This document shows positions 32,288-40,642 of a stretch of 64,000 bases of DNA, in pieces. The DNA is from Bacteroidia bacterium (lineage in GTDB: Bacteria > Bacteroidota > Bacteroidia > 2-12-FULL-35-15). The stretch spans positions 58,089 through 122,088 of the forward strand of contig JAGVJJ010000010.1 of assembly GCA_020051175.1 (NCBI GenBank). Direction: 5' to 3'. The notes beneath the pieces were generated by a model, which worked only from the letters and a program-made list of their open reading frames with translations, was not told the origin of the DNA and searched no databases. The translations under genes and the position numbers were made by a program. Numbering within the stretch: the stretch's first letter is position 1; each line of letters begins with the position of its first letter.

Positions 32288-33463
32288 TTAGTTTCCGGAT
32301 GTTTTTACAAAGAAACCATAAAGTCTTCTACCGTTCATTTCATTGATTGGACGGTCACCCATAGGAAGGTAACCAGTAGCATTTCTGTAGGACACAAAAA
32401 CGTATGGTGGCGTATTTTGAGTTTTTGTTACAATCATGTTATGAGAAATAGTGGCCGGGCTTAAGCCATTGCCCAATTCAACAATATCACCTTTCTGAAC
32501 CTGCTTAACTGTGTTGTAAAAGGCTGTCCATTGCGCTGCCGTAGCATTAACTGCCGGCACAAGAAGGTTCGTAAATTTAACCGTAACACGGTTGTTCCCA
32601 TTTACACCTGCATACTGACCAGTATTGCTGATGAACTGGTAAAATGCGTTGGCACCTGCCCATGATGGACTACGTTTGTAGGTCGACATGTTATTTCCGG
32701 ACGCGCCATTTGCAAGGAAAAACCAGTTGTTGGTGTGTTTCCAACCACCCTGGCGAAGGCAGCGTGAAGTAAAGTTGGTGCAATCGCCACCCCAGTTTGT
32801 GTAATCGGTGTAGTTGCTGATGTTTGAAACCACGTTCCAGTGAGCTGATGCAAAAGAAGCAGCTGTAAGTCCTGAATAGGTATAAGCAGCTACATCTTTA
32901 TTAAAGTTAGGTGTTTCATCGTTTTGATAAGGCGCAATTCCGGGATTGTAGTTTTCATCCCAGGTTTGCTCCTGGTTTACAATCACCCATCCCTGCTCTT
33001 TTTTAGTTACAGTAAAGTTGTAAAGCTCATAACCGGCAGGACTGATGGCCTCACCTGTATGCTCATCAGTACCATTGGTAGTATAAGTAAAAAATAAACC
33101 AGCACGGAAAGAAACAACATCTCCTTCGGCTTTATAAGTAGCGTAATCAATATCTGCATTTACAGAAAAACCTGTAAACCTAAGCTCAGTTGTAGCGCGC
33201 AATGTATTTAAATCATTGATTTCTGCGATGCATTGCTCAGCAGCCGATGGCGTTGAGAAAAATGAATTTATCCGTGAAACAGATGGTTTGGTTTCAACCA
33301 GCAGCTGGTATTTACTTTCAAAATAATCCTGTACAAAATTATCCAGTTCTTTTCTTACTGATTGGTCAGCAGTGTTTGGAACCAATGCAGATTCCTTTTT
33401 ACAACTCCAAAGCAGTGACACACAAATAACAGCAACAAGGCTTAATTTGATTTTAAAATTCAT
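32288..33463 (-). CDS. Lipoprotein with putative amidase domain (amidase_6-like)
   Basis: This 391-residue protein has a lipoprotein signal (LLWSC, Cys near residue 20), an N-terminal region of unknown fold (about 30-165), and a C-terminal putative amidase domain (about 190-390). The domain has the GGDCTNFTSRCL cysteine motif and the SHNMIV histidine motif that are expected to form a Cys-His active site of the CHAP/NlpC type. Such domains are commonest in Gram-positive bacteria and are thought to cut peptide amide bonds, possibly in the cell wall. It is preceded by a long leader. Confidence 0.78.
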   Translation of the reverse strand: MNFKIKLSLVAVICVSLLWSCKKESALVPNTADQSVRKELDNFVQDYFESKYQLLVETKPSVSRINSFFSTPSAAEQCIAEINDLNTLRATTELRFTGFSVNADIDYATYKAEGDVVSFRAGLFFTYTTNGTDEHTGEAISPAGYELYNFTVTKKEQGWVIVNQEQTWDENYNPGIAPYQNDETPNFNKDVAAYTYSGLTAASFASAHWNVVSNISNYTDYTNWGGDCTNFTSRCLRQGGWKHTNNWFFLANGASGNNMSTYKRSPSWAGANAFYQFISNTGQYAGVNGNNRVTVKFTNLLVPAVNATAAQWTAFYNTVKQVQKGDIVELGNGLSPATISHNMIVTKTQNTPPYVFVSYRNATGYLPMGDRPINEMNGRRLYGFFVKTSGN

Positions 33464-33743
33464 ATTTAGTTAACAAAATTGTTTTGGGCCTACTCTTTTG
33501 CAGCTTTTCGGCTTTCGCTGTTGCGATTAAAATCAGGAGTGAACAGGACAAATACATGAATTATTTCCGATTGGTTCAGAAATCATGTATTGAACAGCAA
33601 AAGAAGAGTTGAAAGAAGTATAGCAGGAATTGCTATTAAGTTGGTGTAAGTTTGCTTTCATTCTTTAGCGGTTTCGGAACAATTTGTTTTGCAAATTATC
33701 CCTGTAGGGTGTTCACTAATTTTTTTATTGCGCTGCAAAAGTA
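33464..33743 (-). promoter_or_regulatory. Promoter and long 5' leader of the amidase lipoprotein gene
   Basis: A perfect -7 element TACTTTTG (33743-33736 on the minus strand) with a TTG 20 bases upstream predicts a leader of about 265 bases. Inside it a nine-base inverted repeat AATACATGA/TCATGTATT (33551-33591) can form a long-looped hairpin, and a GCAGC/GCTGC pairing lies closer to the gene. The track ORF in this stretch shows no family features. I see no known riboswitch consensus. Confidence 0.45.
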
Positions 33744-33903
33744 CATCATTTTAAAGCGAAAAGCAAGCGTTTTTTATTCACATCCGGAGTTTGTACCTCT
33801 AGAATCACTTGCTCTATCATTGTATTTAACTGATAACCAAAAAGTTGTATTGAATCGCTAAAAGATAAAGGTTGTCTAAAGAAACGGTTACATATAGAGA
33901 GAA

Positions 33904-35058
33904 TTACCGCATATAGTTTTTATTCAATAACTCACACAAGCGCCTGATTTCCAAATCAGTATTGAAAGAATGAATACAAATTCTCAACCGTTCTTTACCT
34001 TTTGGCACTGTGGGACTTAAGATGGGCCTTACATCAAAACCTGCCTGCCGCAATGCCAGGGCAAGCTTTTTAACATTTTCGTTTCCACTAACCACAATAC
34101 ATTGAATGGCGCTATTGCTGTCAATCAGATGTGCTTTTACGGTTTCGGAAAGAAGGCTTTTGAAGAGCCCAATTGCCCGGTGCAGTTCCAGAAGGGTGTT
34201 ATGGCTGTTTTCAAGAAATTGATATGCCTGATTTATAGCCACAAGACTTTTTACAGGCAATGCAGTTGTATAAATAAAAGCACGTGAAAAGTTGATCAAA
34301 TAACTGCGGAGCAATTCACTTCCCAGCACTGCAGCGCCATGACAGCCAAGGGCTTTTCCAAAGGTATGAATTCTGGCAAACACCTCTTTTTCAATCTGCA
34401 GCTGCTGCACCACTCCTCTGCCCTGGTTTGTGCTAACACCGGTGGCATGTGCCTCGTCAACTATTAAATTTGCATTGTATTTGCGGCACAGAGCCGCTAT
34501 CTGCTTCAAAGGCGCTGTATCGCCATCCATGGAGTAAATGCTCTCTACTGCTACATAAACCAGCCCCTGGGCCACCTTCAGGCGCTCTTCCAGGTGTACG
34601 GTATCACTGTGCCTGAACATAAAGGCTGTAGCATGCGACATACGTATTCCATCGTGAACCGATGCATGGATGAGCTCATCGTAAATAATGGTGGTATCTT
34701 TTTGCCCGATTGCGGAAAAAAGCCCCACATTGGCATCGTATCCGGAATTGTATATCAATCCGGCATCTGCATGGTGGAAAGCAGCTATTTTTTTCTCCAG
34801 CTCCTCGGCATAAGCAGAATTTCCTGCCAGCAGGCGCGAACCAGTAGAGCCGGCAAGGTTCAAAACCTCATTTTTTTCTGAAATGGATGCAATTTCCGTC
34901 TCAGTAGCATTGAGCAATGCTTTGTTACGTGCGAACCCTAAGTAATCGTTGCTGCAGAAGTCAACCAGCTCGTTATTTATAACTAGTTTACGCAATGCAT
35001 TTTGTTCCTCGCGTTTGCGTAATGAACCGGATAGAAACTGATCAGCAGAGAACGACAT
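33904..35058 (-). CDS. bioF: 8-amino-7-oxononanoate synthase (alpha-oxoamine synthase)
   Basis: This 384-residue PLP enzyme has the family motifs FCSNDYLGFA at the start, GSTGSRLLAG, the VDEAHATGV aspartate that holds the cofactor, and the PLP lysine in HTFGKALGCHGA. BioF condenses pimeloyl-ACP or pimeloyl-CoA with alanine in biotin synthesis. 2-amino-3-ketobutyrate CoA ligase is the close alternative, but the position 50 bases after bioB on the same strand favours BioF. Other bio genes are not in the window. Confidence 0.88.
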   Translation of the reverse strand: MSFSADQFLSGSLRKREEQNALRKLVINNELVDFCSNDYLGFARNKALLNATETEIASISEKNEVLNLAGSTGSRLLAGNSAYAEELEKKIAAFHHADAGLIYNSGYDANVGLFSAIGQKDTTIIYDELIHASVHDGIRMSHATAFMFRHSDTVHLEERLKVAQGLVYVAVESIYSMDGDTAPLKQIAALCRKYNANLIVDEAHATGVSTNQGRGVVQQLQIEKEVFARIHTFGKALGCHGAAVLGSELLRSYLINFSRAFIYTTALPVKSLVAINQAYQFLENSHNTLLELHRAIGLFKSLLSETVKAHLIDSNSAIQCIVVSGNENVKKLALALRQAGFDVRPILSPTVPKGKERLRICIHSFNTDLEIRRLCELLNKNYMR

Positions 35059-35108
35059 GGCAGCCCGGCTATTCCGTTCCCAAAATGAAAAGAATAGCTG
35101 TTATAAAA

Positions 35109-36125
35109 TTATGCAAGATTGGTTTGTGCTGCTACCTCTTTTTTAGCAGCATTTGCCGGTTTCCCATTTTTAAATGCTTCGCGCGGTTTTAAGCCAAACA
35201 GTTTAAACATTTCCATATCCTCATTAAAATCAGGGTTAGGAGTTGTTAACAGCTTATCGCCTGCAAATATGGAGTTAGCGCCTGCAAGGAAGCACAATGC
35301 CTGTCCTTCGAGGCTCATTTGAGTACGGCCGGCAGAAAGCCGCACTACTGTCTGAGGTATAACAATACGTGTAGTTGCAATCATGCGCACCATGTCCCAG
35401 ATAGGTACAAGGGGCTGCTCTTCAAGCGGAGTGCCTGCAACCGGTACCAGTGCATTGATTGGCACAGATTCCGGATGAACCTCCATAGAAGAAAGCGTTT
35501 GCAGCATTTTTACCCTGTCTTCAACCGTTTCCCCAAGGCCGATAATGCCACCGGAACATACTGATACTTTGGCTTTACGCACATTTTTTATAGTGTTTAA
35601 ACGGTCGTCATACGTACGGGTAGTAATGATCTTTTTATAACTTTCCTCTGAAGTATCCAGGTTGTGATTGTATGCGTACAGGCCAGCATCAGCAAGCTTC
35701 TGGGCCTGTTCTTCGGTAAGCATCCCAAGGGTACAGCACACTTCCATTCCTTTTTCATTCACACCTTTCACCATTTCCAGAACGCGGTCAAAATCGCGGT
35801 TGTCCCTTACCTCGCGCCATGCAGCACCCATGCACAAACGGGATGCCCCGCCTGCTTTTGCTTTGTCGGCCGCTTCCATTACCTGGTTTACGGTCATCAG
35901 TTTATGAACCTCAATACCAGTATTATAGCGTGCTGCCTGAGGACAGTAGCTGCAATCTTCAACACAACCACCTGTTTTAATGGATAAAAGTGAGCTTACC
36001 TGCACCTCATTGGCATCGTTGAATTCACGGTGTACCTGCTGAGCGCGGTAAACAAGGTCAAACAAAGGGGTATTGTATATATCAAGAATTTCTTCCTGTG
36101 TCCAATTGTGGCGTACTGCTGTCAT
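35109..36125 (-). CDS. bioB: Biotin synthase
   Basis: The start is set at MTAVRHNW (36125), giving 338 residues; the track's extra 45 residues lie upstream of a good promoter element and have no family match. The radical SAM cluster motif CVEDCSYC has its cysteines at 54, 58 and 61. The NHNLDTS and later RTQMSLEGQ motifs, including the arginine ligand of the second cluster, are present. BioB inserts sulfur into dethiobiotin. It is the first gene of a bioB-bioF pair. Confidence 0.95.
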   Translation of the reverse strand: MTAVRHNWTQEEILDIYNTPLFDLVYRAQQVHREFNDANEVQVSSLLSIKTGGCVEDCSYCPQAARYNTGIEVHKLMTVNQVMEAADKAKAGGASRLCMGAAWREVRDNRDFDRVLEMVKGVNEKGMEVCCTLGMLTEEQAQKLADAGLYAYNHNLDTSEESYKKIITTRTYDDRLNTIKNVRKAKVSVCSGGIIGLGETVEDRVKMLQTLSSMEVHPESVPINALVPVAGTPLEEQPLVPIWDMVRMIATTRIVIPQTVVRLSAGRTQMSLEGQALCFLAGANSIFAGDKLLTTPNPDFNEDMEMFKLFGLKPREAFKNGKPANAAKKEVAAQTNLA

Positions 36126-36151
36126 AAACGTTCTGTTTTTGGATTGAACTG

Positions 36152-36159
36152 CAAATATA
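36152..36159 (-). promoter_or_regulatory. -7 element of bioB-bioF
   Basis: TATATTTG on the minus strand, 26 bases before the chosen bioB ATG, supports that start. No good -33 TTTG is seen. Confidence 0.5.
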
Positions 36160-36372
36160 AAAAATATTGTTGACCCGGAGCGCTTTTTGAATACCTGAAA
36201 AGGAGCTTTATATGTCATAAAACTCTTCCATTTACCCAAACAAGGGCGTTGGTTTTTCACCTATCAAAAAACGGGTGTCACCGAAAAATAAGGGAGTATG
36301 CGGCAGTGCGGACATAGCTTTGCACGGAATGAAAAGGTAATAGACATCATTTAACTGTTAATAAATAAAAAC

Positions 36373-36627
36373 ATGGACACGAAAAGTAAAATGATATTGG
36401 GATTCCTGGCAGGAGCTGCTGCAGGAGCAATAATTGGTGTGTTGATGGCACCGGACAAAGGAACTGAAACACGCAAAAAAATTGTTGAATCAGGAGCGGA
36501 TCTTACGGATGAGTGGAAAGAGAAGTTTGACACCTTTCTTGCTGGTTTGAACGAGAAAATAAAACCGGTGAAAGAAGAATGGCTTGAAAGAGAGAAGTCG
36601 GGAAGCAAAGAAATACATAACGTTTAA
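36373..36627 (+). CDS. YtxH domain protein
   Basis: This 84-residue protein has one hydrophobic N-terminal helix (MILGFLAGAAAGAIIGVLMAP, about residues 7-27) followed by PDKGTETRKKI and an amphipathic charged region, the standard YtxH layout. YtxH proteins are small membrane-linked proteins induced by stress in many bacteria, with no known activity. It opens a run of six co-directional genes that ends in the DUF4956/DUF2490 pair. Confidence 0.85.
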   Translation: MDTKSKMILGFLAGAAAGAIIGVLMAPDKGTETRKKIVESGADLTDEWKEKFDTFLAGLNEKIKPVKEEWLEREKSGSKEIHNV

Positions 36628-36651
36628 ATAATACCTGTAGAGTAAAGTACA

Positions 36652-36909
36652 ATGAAAGCTAACCTGGGACAGATAGACAAAACTTTGAGAATAATAATTT
36701 CACTGGGACTTATGTTGCTGCTTGCTACAACTACGCTTACCCTCACTTTGGCTGTAGCAGCAAGCTTAACAGCTGTTTACCTTTTAGTTTCAAGTGCACT
36801 TGGCAATTGCCTGCTGTACGGTTTAACCGGAATAAACACAAAGAAAAACTTAAACGATAAGGCTCAGAATTATTACATGAATCAAAAGCATTATCACTGG
36901 AACAACTAA
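36652..36909 (+). CDS. DUF2892 (YgaP-like) membrane protein
   Basis: This 85-residue protein matches the short DUF2892 membrane domain: NLGQIDKTLRIIISLGL at the start, two hydrophobic helices (about 10-30 and 32-52), and the conserved NCLLYGLTGINT end of the domain. In YgaP this domain anchors a rhodanese domain; here it is alone. The function is unknown. It follows the YtxH gene by 24 bases. Confidence 0.82.
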   Translation: MKANLGQIDKTLRIIISLGLMLLLATTTLTLTLAVAASLTAVYLLVSSALGNCLLYGLTGINTKKNLNDKAQNYYMNQKHYHWNN

Positions 36910-36931
36910 CCAAGAACAAAAATATATTGCT

Positions 36932-37351
36932 ATGAAATCAAATTCCTTATTTCTTTTTTTAATAAGCTCCCTGCTGGTGCTCAATTCCTGTAAAAAAGAA
37001 GCAGGTGAAGGCGGTACATCCCATATCCAGGGAAGAGTGTACGCAAAATATTACAATAAGAATTTTTCCACTATGTCTGCTGCAGGCTATGCACCGGATA
37101 TAGATGTATATATCATTTACGGTGATGAGCACAGCTACGGTGAGCGTGTTCGCACTTCCTACGATGGTGCTTTTGAGTTTAAATACCTGCAAAAAGGCAA
37201 ATACAAAGTTTTCGCTTATTCCAAAGATTCAACAGGAGCTTACACTAATCATGTAAACCAATATGCTCCAGACATTGCAATTTTAAAAGAAGTGGAAATC
37301 ACAAAGAACAAGCAAACCATAGAGTTGGAAGATATACAGATTGTTCAGTAA
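36932..37351 (+). CDS. Lipoprotein with carboxypeptidase-like beta-sandwich
   Basis: This 139-residue protein has a lipoprotein signal (VLNSC, Cys about residue 20) and a single beta-sandwich with HIQGRVYAKYYN, SYDGAFEFKYLQKGKYKVFAYS and a conserved-looking end. It resembles the prealbumin-like domains common on surface proteins of this phylum. No enzyme motif is seen. It belongs to the run of genes that leads to DUF4956, with 22-23 bases on each side. Confidence 0.6.
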   Translation: MKSNSLFLFLISSLLVLNSCKKEAGEGGTSHIQGRVYAKYYNKNFSTMSAAGYAPDIDVYIIYGDEHSYGERVRTSYDGAFEFKYLQKGKYKVFAYSKDSTGAYTNHVNQYAPDIAILKEVEITKNKQTIELEDIQIVQ

Positions 37352-37374
37352 TCAAACGCTATAAATTATTTGTT

Positions 37375-37974
37375 ATGAAAAGTAAATGTGTTTATATCCT
37401 GTTTTTGACATGTGTTTTATCCCTTGGTGCCAATGCCCAAGGTAAAAAAGATGTGAAGAAAAATAAGATTAAATCTATTACAGAGATTGTTACCACAACA
37501 GAAAACGGTAAAGAAATTACATATAAAGCCTATTACATTGCCTTCAATAAAGATGGCGAAGTAACGGAGGAAACAGAGTATTACAGCAACGGGACCATTA
37601 AAAAGAAAGAAACCACAAAGTACGATGCAAACGATAACAAGGTGGAAGAAACTTTTTACCAGAAGAAAAACCCTAAATCAGACGATGAATCCGAAGCGCT
37701 CATAAACCAGAAAATTGTTTATAAATACAATGTGCACAACGACAAAGTTGAAGAGGACGAAATAGACGCAAGCACCGGTAAAATAATTAAAATGCAACTT
37801 TTCCTTTACAACAGCAAAGGAGAAAGAAATATTGAAGAAACGTATGACGCAAACAAAAAACTGATAAAGAAAGCTCTGTTTACTTACGATAGCAAGGGGT
37901 TAAAGACAGAAAAGAAAGTTTATAATGCAAATAATGTTTTAGAAATGACAAAAAAATATGTTTATGAATTTTAA
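37375..37974 (+). CDS. Exported protein with YD-like short repeats
   Basis: This 199-residue protein has a signal peptide (to GANAQ) and then repeated segments of the type KYDANDNKVEET, YNSKGERNIEETYDANKK and YDSKGLKTEKKVYNAN, about 20-25 residues each. The pattern resembles YD/RHS-like or MORN-like beta hairpin repeats. I do not recognise a function. Its end overlaps the track ORF of the DUF4956 gene, but with that gene's better start (37985) the two are separated by ten bases. Confidence 0.6.
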   Translation: MKSKCVYILFLTCVLSLGANAQGKKDVKKNKIKSITEIVTTTENGKEITYKAYYIAFNKDGEVTEETEYYSNGTIKKKETTKYDANDNKVEETFYQKKNPKSDDESEALINQKIVYKYNVHNDKVEEDEIDASTGKIIKMQLFLYNSKGERNIEETYDANKKLIKKALFTYDSKGLKTEKKVYNANNVLEMTKKYVYEF

Positions 37975-37984
37975 AATTGAAAGT

Positions 37985-38794
37985 ATGAAAACACTGATAG
38001 GAATTTTATTAATGGGTATGATGCTGTTGCCAGCAGTAAGTAGTTTTGCACAAGAAGAGAGCTCCTCCCAATACCAGGAAGAATCTTCGTTAATGGATAA
38101 CTTCAAGAAAAAGAAAAAGGATGTGGAGGAAACATTTTACAACATTCAGGTGGAGCGGCTTTCAGGCAAATTTTTTGTGCGTTTGCTTATCAATTTTGCA
38201 GCAGTACTGATACTGATACGTTTAATTTATTTCCCAAACTATAAAAAGCGGGAGCTGTTTTTTACTTTTTTCGCTTTCAATCTCATCATTTTTATGATAA
38301 CCTACTTTTTAAATAAGGTAGATATGGGTATGGGAGCGGCTTTTGGTCTCTTTGCAGTTTTCTCCATGCTTAGGTACCGAACCGAGAACATATCCGCAAA
38401 GGACATGACCTACCTGTTTTTAGCTATAGCTATCGGACTGATCACAGCTATCAGCAAAGCATCCGCGTTTGAGCTTGGCATCCTGAACGGCATGATATTG
38501 CTCGCCACTTACCTGCTGGAAGGCAGCCTGTTCCTGAGAAGGGAGTATTCACAGTCCATTGAATATGAAAACATTGAAATGATAAAGCCGGAAATGCACC
38601 CTGCACTTATTACCGATTTAAAAGAAAGAACAGGACTAAACATTCACCGCATTGCTATTGGAAAAGTGAATTTCCTGAAAGATACAGCCATGGTGAAACT
38701 GTATTATTATGAGGACAGACCAAAAGAATACCATCATCACCACGTAGCAGAAGCCCCTATCCTTGTAGAAAAGACGGCTATTGTTACTAAATAA
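37985..38794 (+). CDS. DUF4956 domain membrane protein
   Basis: The start at MKTLIGIL (37985) leaves a normal signal peptide and 269 residues. About five membrane helices follow (roughly residues 65-180), with GMGAAFGLFAVFSMLRYRTE and the C-terminal cytosolic ferredoxin-like part (TGLNIHRIAIGKVNFLKDTAMVKLYYYE). DUF4956 genes are found next to VTC-type polyphosphate polymerase genes in many bacteria, as here, so a role in polyphosphate handling in the membrane is likely. A HHHH run lies near the C-terminus. Confidence 0.82.
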   Translation: MKTLIGILLMGMMLLPAVSSFAQEESSSQYQEESSLMDNFKKKKKDVEETFYNIQVERLSGKFFVRLLINFAAVLILIRLIYFPNYKKRELFFTFFAFNLIIFMITYFLNKVDMGMGAAFGLFAVFSMLRYRTENISAKDMTYLFLAIAIGLITAISKASAFELGILNGMILLATYLLEGSLFLRREYSQSIEYENIEMIKPEMHPALITDLKERTGLNIHRIAIGKVNFLKDTAMVKLYYYEDRPKEYHHHHVAEAPILVEKTAIVTK

Positions 38795-38810
38795 ATAATC
38801 TGCCTATACC

Positions 38811-39485
38811 GTGAAAAAGAAGCTGTTATATACATTTCTGATTGCCGCCATTTGCATTGCAAATAGCTGCTTTTGCCAGCGGAATGATGCCGGCTTATGG
38901 CTGTCGCTCGAATTAGAGAAGTTGCTGACAAAAAGGCTGTCGCTTGAATTCAGCCATACGGAAAGGATAGCACAGAATATCACACGCTGGGACCTTGCGT
39001 ATTCTGATATAGGGCTATCATATAAGTTTGGAAAACACATCTCCGCTTCGGCCAACTACAGGTATATCAATAAGTTTAATCCCGAACAAGGTGTGGAAAA
39101 CCGCCACCGTTTTTATTGCGACTTGGTACTGAAGCAAAAGCTCAAACCGTTTGAATTTTCGTTGCGACAAAGGTTTCAGAACCAGCTGGAAGATATGCTT
39201 ACAAGTGAAGATGGGCTTGTGCCACAATATTACACACGTAGCAAGCTGGCCATAAAGTATGATTTGAAAAGGTTTACCCCCTGCATTGCCTCTGAGCTTT
39301 ATATTAAGCTGGTTCCGGGCGATCAGCCACTGCCCAACAGGTACAGGCTGTTTGGAGGTTTAAATTATTCTATTAATAAAACAAATGACATAGAAGTATA
39401 TTACCTTTTTGACAGGCGCTTTAACCAGAAAGACCCATTAACAAACTATGTGATTGGGTTGAACTATAAGCATACGTTTTATTAA
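38811..39485 (+). CDS. DUF2490 outer-membrane barrel protein
   Basis: The gene starts with GTG, and the 224-residue product has a signal peptide (to about CFCQ), then alternating amphipathic strands such as LSLEFSHTERIAQ, LSYKFGKHISASANYRYINKF and FRLRQRF-type segments, and an aromatic C-terminus (NYKHTFY), as expected for an outer-membrane beta-barrel of the DUF2490 family. Its function is unknown. It follows DUF4956 by 16 bases. Confidence 0.75.
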   Translation: MKKKLLYTFLIAAICIANSCFCQRNDAGLWLSLELEKLLTKRLSLEFSHTERIAQNITRWDLAYSDIGLSYKFGKHISASANYRYINKFNPEQGVENRHRFYCDLVLKQKLKPFEFSLRQRFQNQLEDMLTSEDGLVPQYYTRSKLAIKYDLKRFTPCIASELYIKLVPGDQPLPNRYRLFGGLNYSINKTNDIEVYYLFDRRFNQKDPLTNYVIGLNYKHTFY

Positions 39486-39504
39486 ATAGAAGAATTTAAA
39501 TATA

Positions 39505-39553
39505 GCCACAGATTCACAGACTAGCCTTTAGCTATTATCTGAGAACCTGTGGC
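39505..39553. repeat. Interspersed palindrome, family 1, copy 3
   Basis: GCCACAGATTCACAGA on the left and TCTGAGAACCTGTGGC on the right, with more mismatches than copy 2. It lies 20 bases after the DUF2490 stop. Confidence 0.8.
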
Positions 39554-39625
39554 TACTTATTTAGCGCTGCCTTTATTACAAATATTTGGTAGTTTGTCTA
39601 AACAACAAAATATTTCCATCGTATA

Positions 39626-39678
39626 TTTCCCGACCACTCGAAATGACCACGCGCTGTCCTTTCGAAATGGTCGGGAAA
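39626..39678. repeat. Interspersed palindrome, family 2, copy 1
   Basis: TTTCCCGACCACTCGAAA pairs with TTCGAAATGGTCGGGAAA around a core containing GCGCTGTC. Its reverse complement matches the element at 61317. The track ORFs crossing it are shadows. Confidence 0.85.
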
Positions 39679-39786
39679 GCGGGTAGCAAATATATTTTTT
39701 TACAAATAATCTGCTTCAAACGGCTAAAAAATCCCTCCCGCCTAAAGGGTGTATCAGAAAAACAATTAACATTCCTAAAATAAGCA

Positions 39787-39835
39787 GCCACAGATTCGCA
39801 GATAAAAGCCCGCGCAAAATCTGTGAATCTGTGGC
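39787..39835. repeat. Interspersed palindrome, family 1, copy 4
   Basis: GCCACAGATTCGCAGAT and ATCTGTGAATCTGTGGC around a CG-containing loop. It lies 21 bases from the end of the polyphosphate polymerase gene on the other strand. The 370 bases between DUF2490 and this gene hold only these three palindromes. Confidence 0.9.
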
Positions 39836-39855
39836 TTAAAAGAATCACACTCAAA

Positions 39856-40641
39856 TCAGGCTATCGTAACCTGATTTTTACCGCTGTAATCATTAATCCT
39901 ATTGATATACCTCAGGTTCGGCTTGAAATTATTTTGCTTGACATCATAAAGAAAAATAACTCCAAAGCAATATTTACTGATAGAGCCCGGACGAACATGG
40001 TTATCTTTCATAAGCTTAATGAATGGCGAAGGCGAAAGCTTTTCCTGCTTTACTTCCGCTATAACCACGTTAGGAAGGTTCTTTTCGGCAGCATCGTTTT
40101 TAAACTGCAGATTGATATCCAGTGTAAGCCTTTCTTTGGAACGTTTGTTCACCAGGGTAATCCGGGAACAGTTGGACCATAATTTAGGGTACAGGTTGCC
40201 TGCAGGATAATGCGTATTTTCATTCAAAAACTGCTCTGCCTTGTCTTTTATCACAAAGTCGGTTTCTTTACGTTTGATGCGGTTTTTAATGGTCCGGCCC
40301 TTATTGTTCTTGAATTTTATCTCGAAATAATGCAGGTTGGAATCTACATAAATGCGGTGACGTATTTTATAGCGGCTCGGGCGGCCGCGGTGGTGCTCCA
40401 TGTACATCTTAAAATCAGGCGTATCAAAGTAAAGGGTTTCGTACCTGCTGGCACGTATGCCGTTTATTTCCAATATCCTGTAATCGTCACGAATCTGGTT
40501 TAAAAAGCCCTGTAACTGGTCATAACGGAATACAAACTTTGTATCCGTCCTGTTCATCAGCGAAACATTTTCCATCTCATTCAGGCTGATGGGCTCAAAT
40601 GTTGCAAGGGTTGAATTTATTGTGTTGCTGTAGGTTTCCAT
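39856..40641 (-). CDS. VTC-type polyphosphate polymerase domain protein
   Basis: The ATG at 40641 (METYSNTIN), one base after the ROK gene stop, gives 261 residues; the track's TTG start lies inside the ROK gene. The VTC domain shows MNRTDTKFVF at the front, the phosphate-binding SRYKIRHRIYVD basic strand, YFEIKFKNNKGRTIKNRIKRK and the late IAEVKQEK. Such tunnel enzymes make polyphosphate from ATP. The convergent DUF4956 gene supports the assignment. It is probably soluble and cytosolic. Confidence 0.85.
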   Translation of the reverse strand: METYSNTINSTLATFEPISLNEMENVSLMNRTDTKFVFRYDQLQGFLNQIRDDYRILEINGIRASRYETLYFDTPDFKMYMEHHRGRPSRYKIRHRIYVDSNLHYFEIKFKNNKGRTIKNRIKRKETDFVIKDKAEQFLNENTHYPAGNLYPKLWSNCSRITLVNKRSKERLTLDINLQFKNDAAEKNLPNVVIAEVKQEKLSPSPFIKLMKDNHVRPGSISKYCFGVIFLYDVKQNNFKPNLRYINRINDYSGKNQVTIA

Positions 40642-40642
40642 T

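Noticed and set aside
33464-33743. A cyclic di-AMP (ydaO) riboswitch in the amidase leader
   Set aside because: Such switches often control wall hydrolases, but none of their conserved sequence blocks can be found here.
33652-33861. 69-residue ORF in the amidase upstream region
   Set aside because: It crosses the predicted minus-strand promoter, has no family features, and its composition looks non-coding.
7420-39835. The four GCCACAGATT palindromes as a CRISPR array
   Set aside because: The copies are far apart, each is itself a palindrome, and there are no regular spacers or cas genes.
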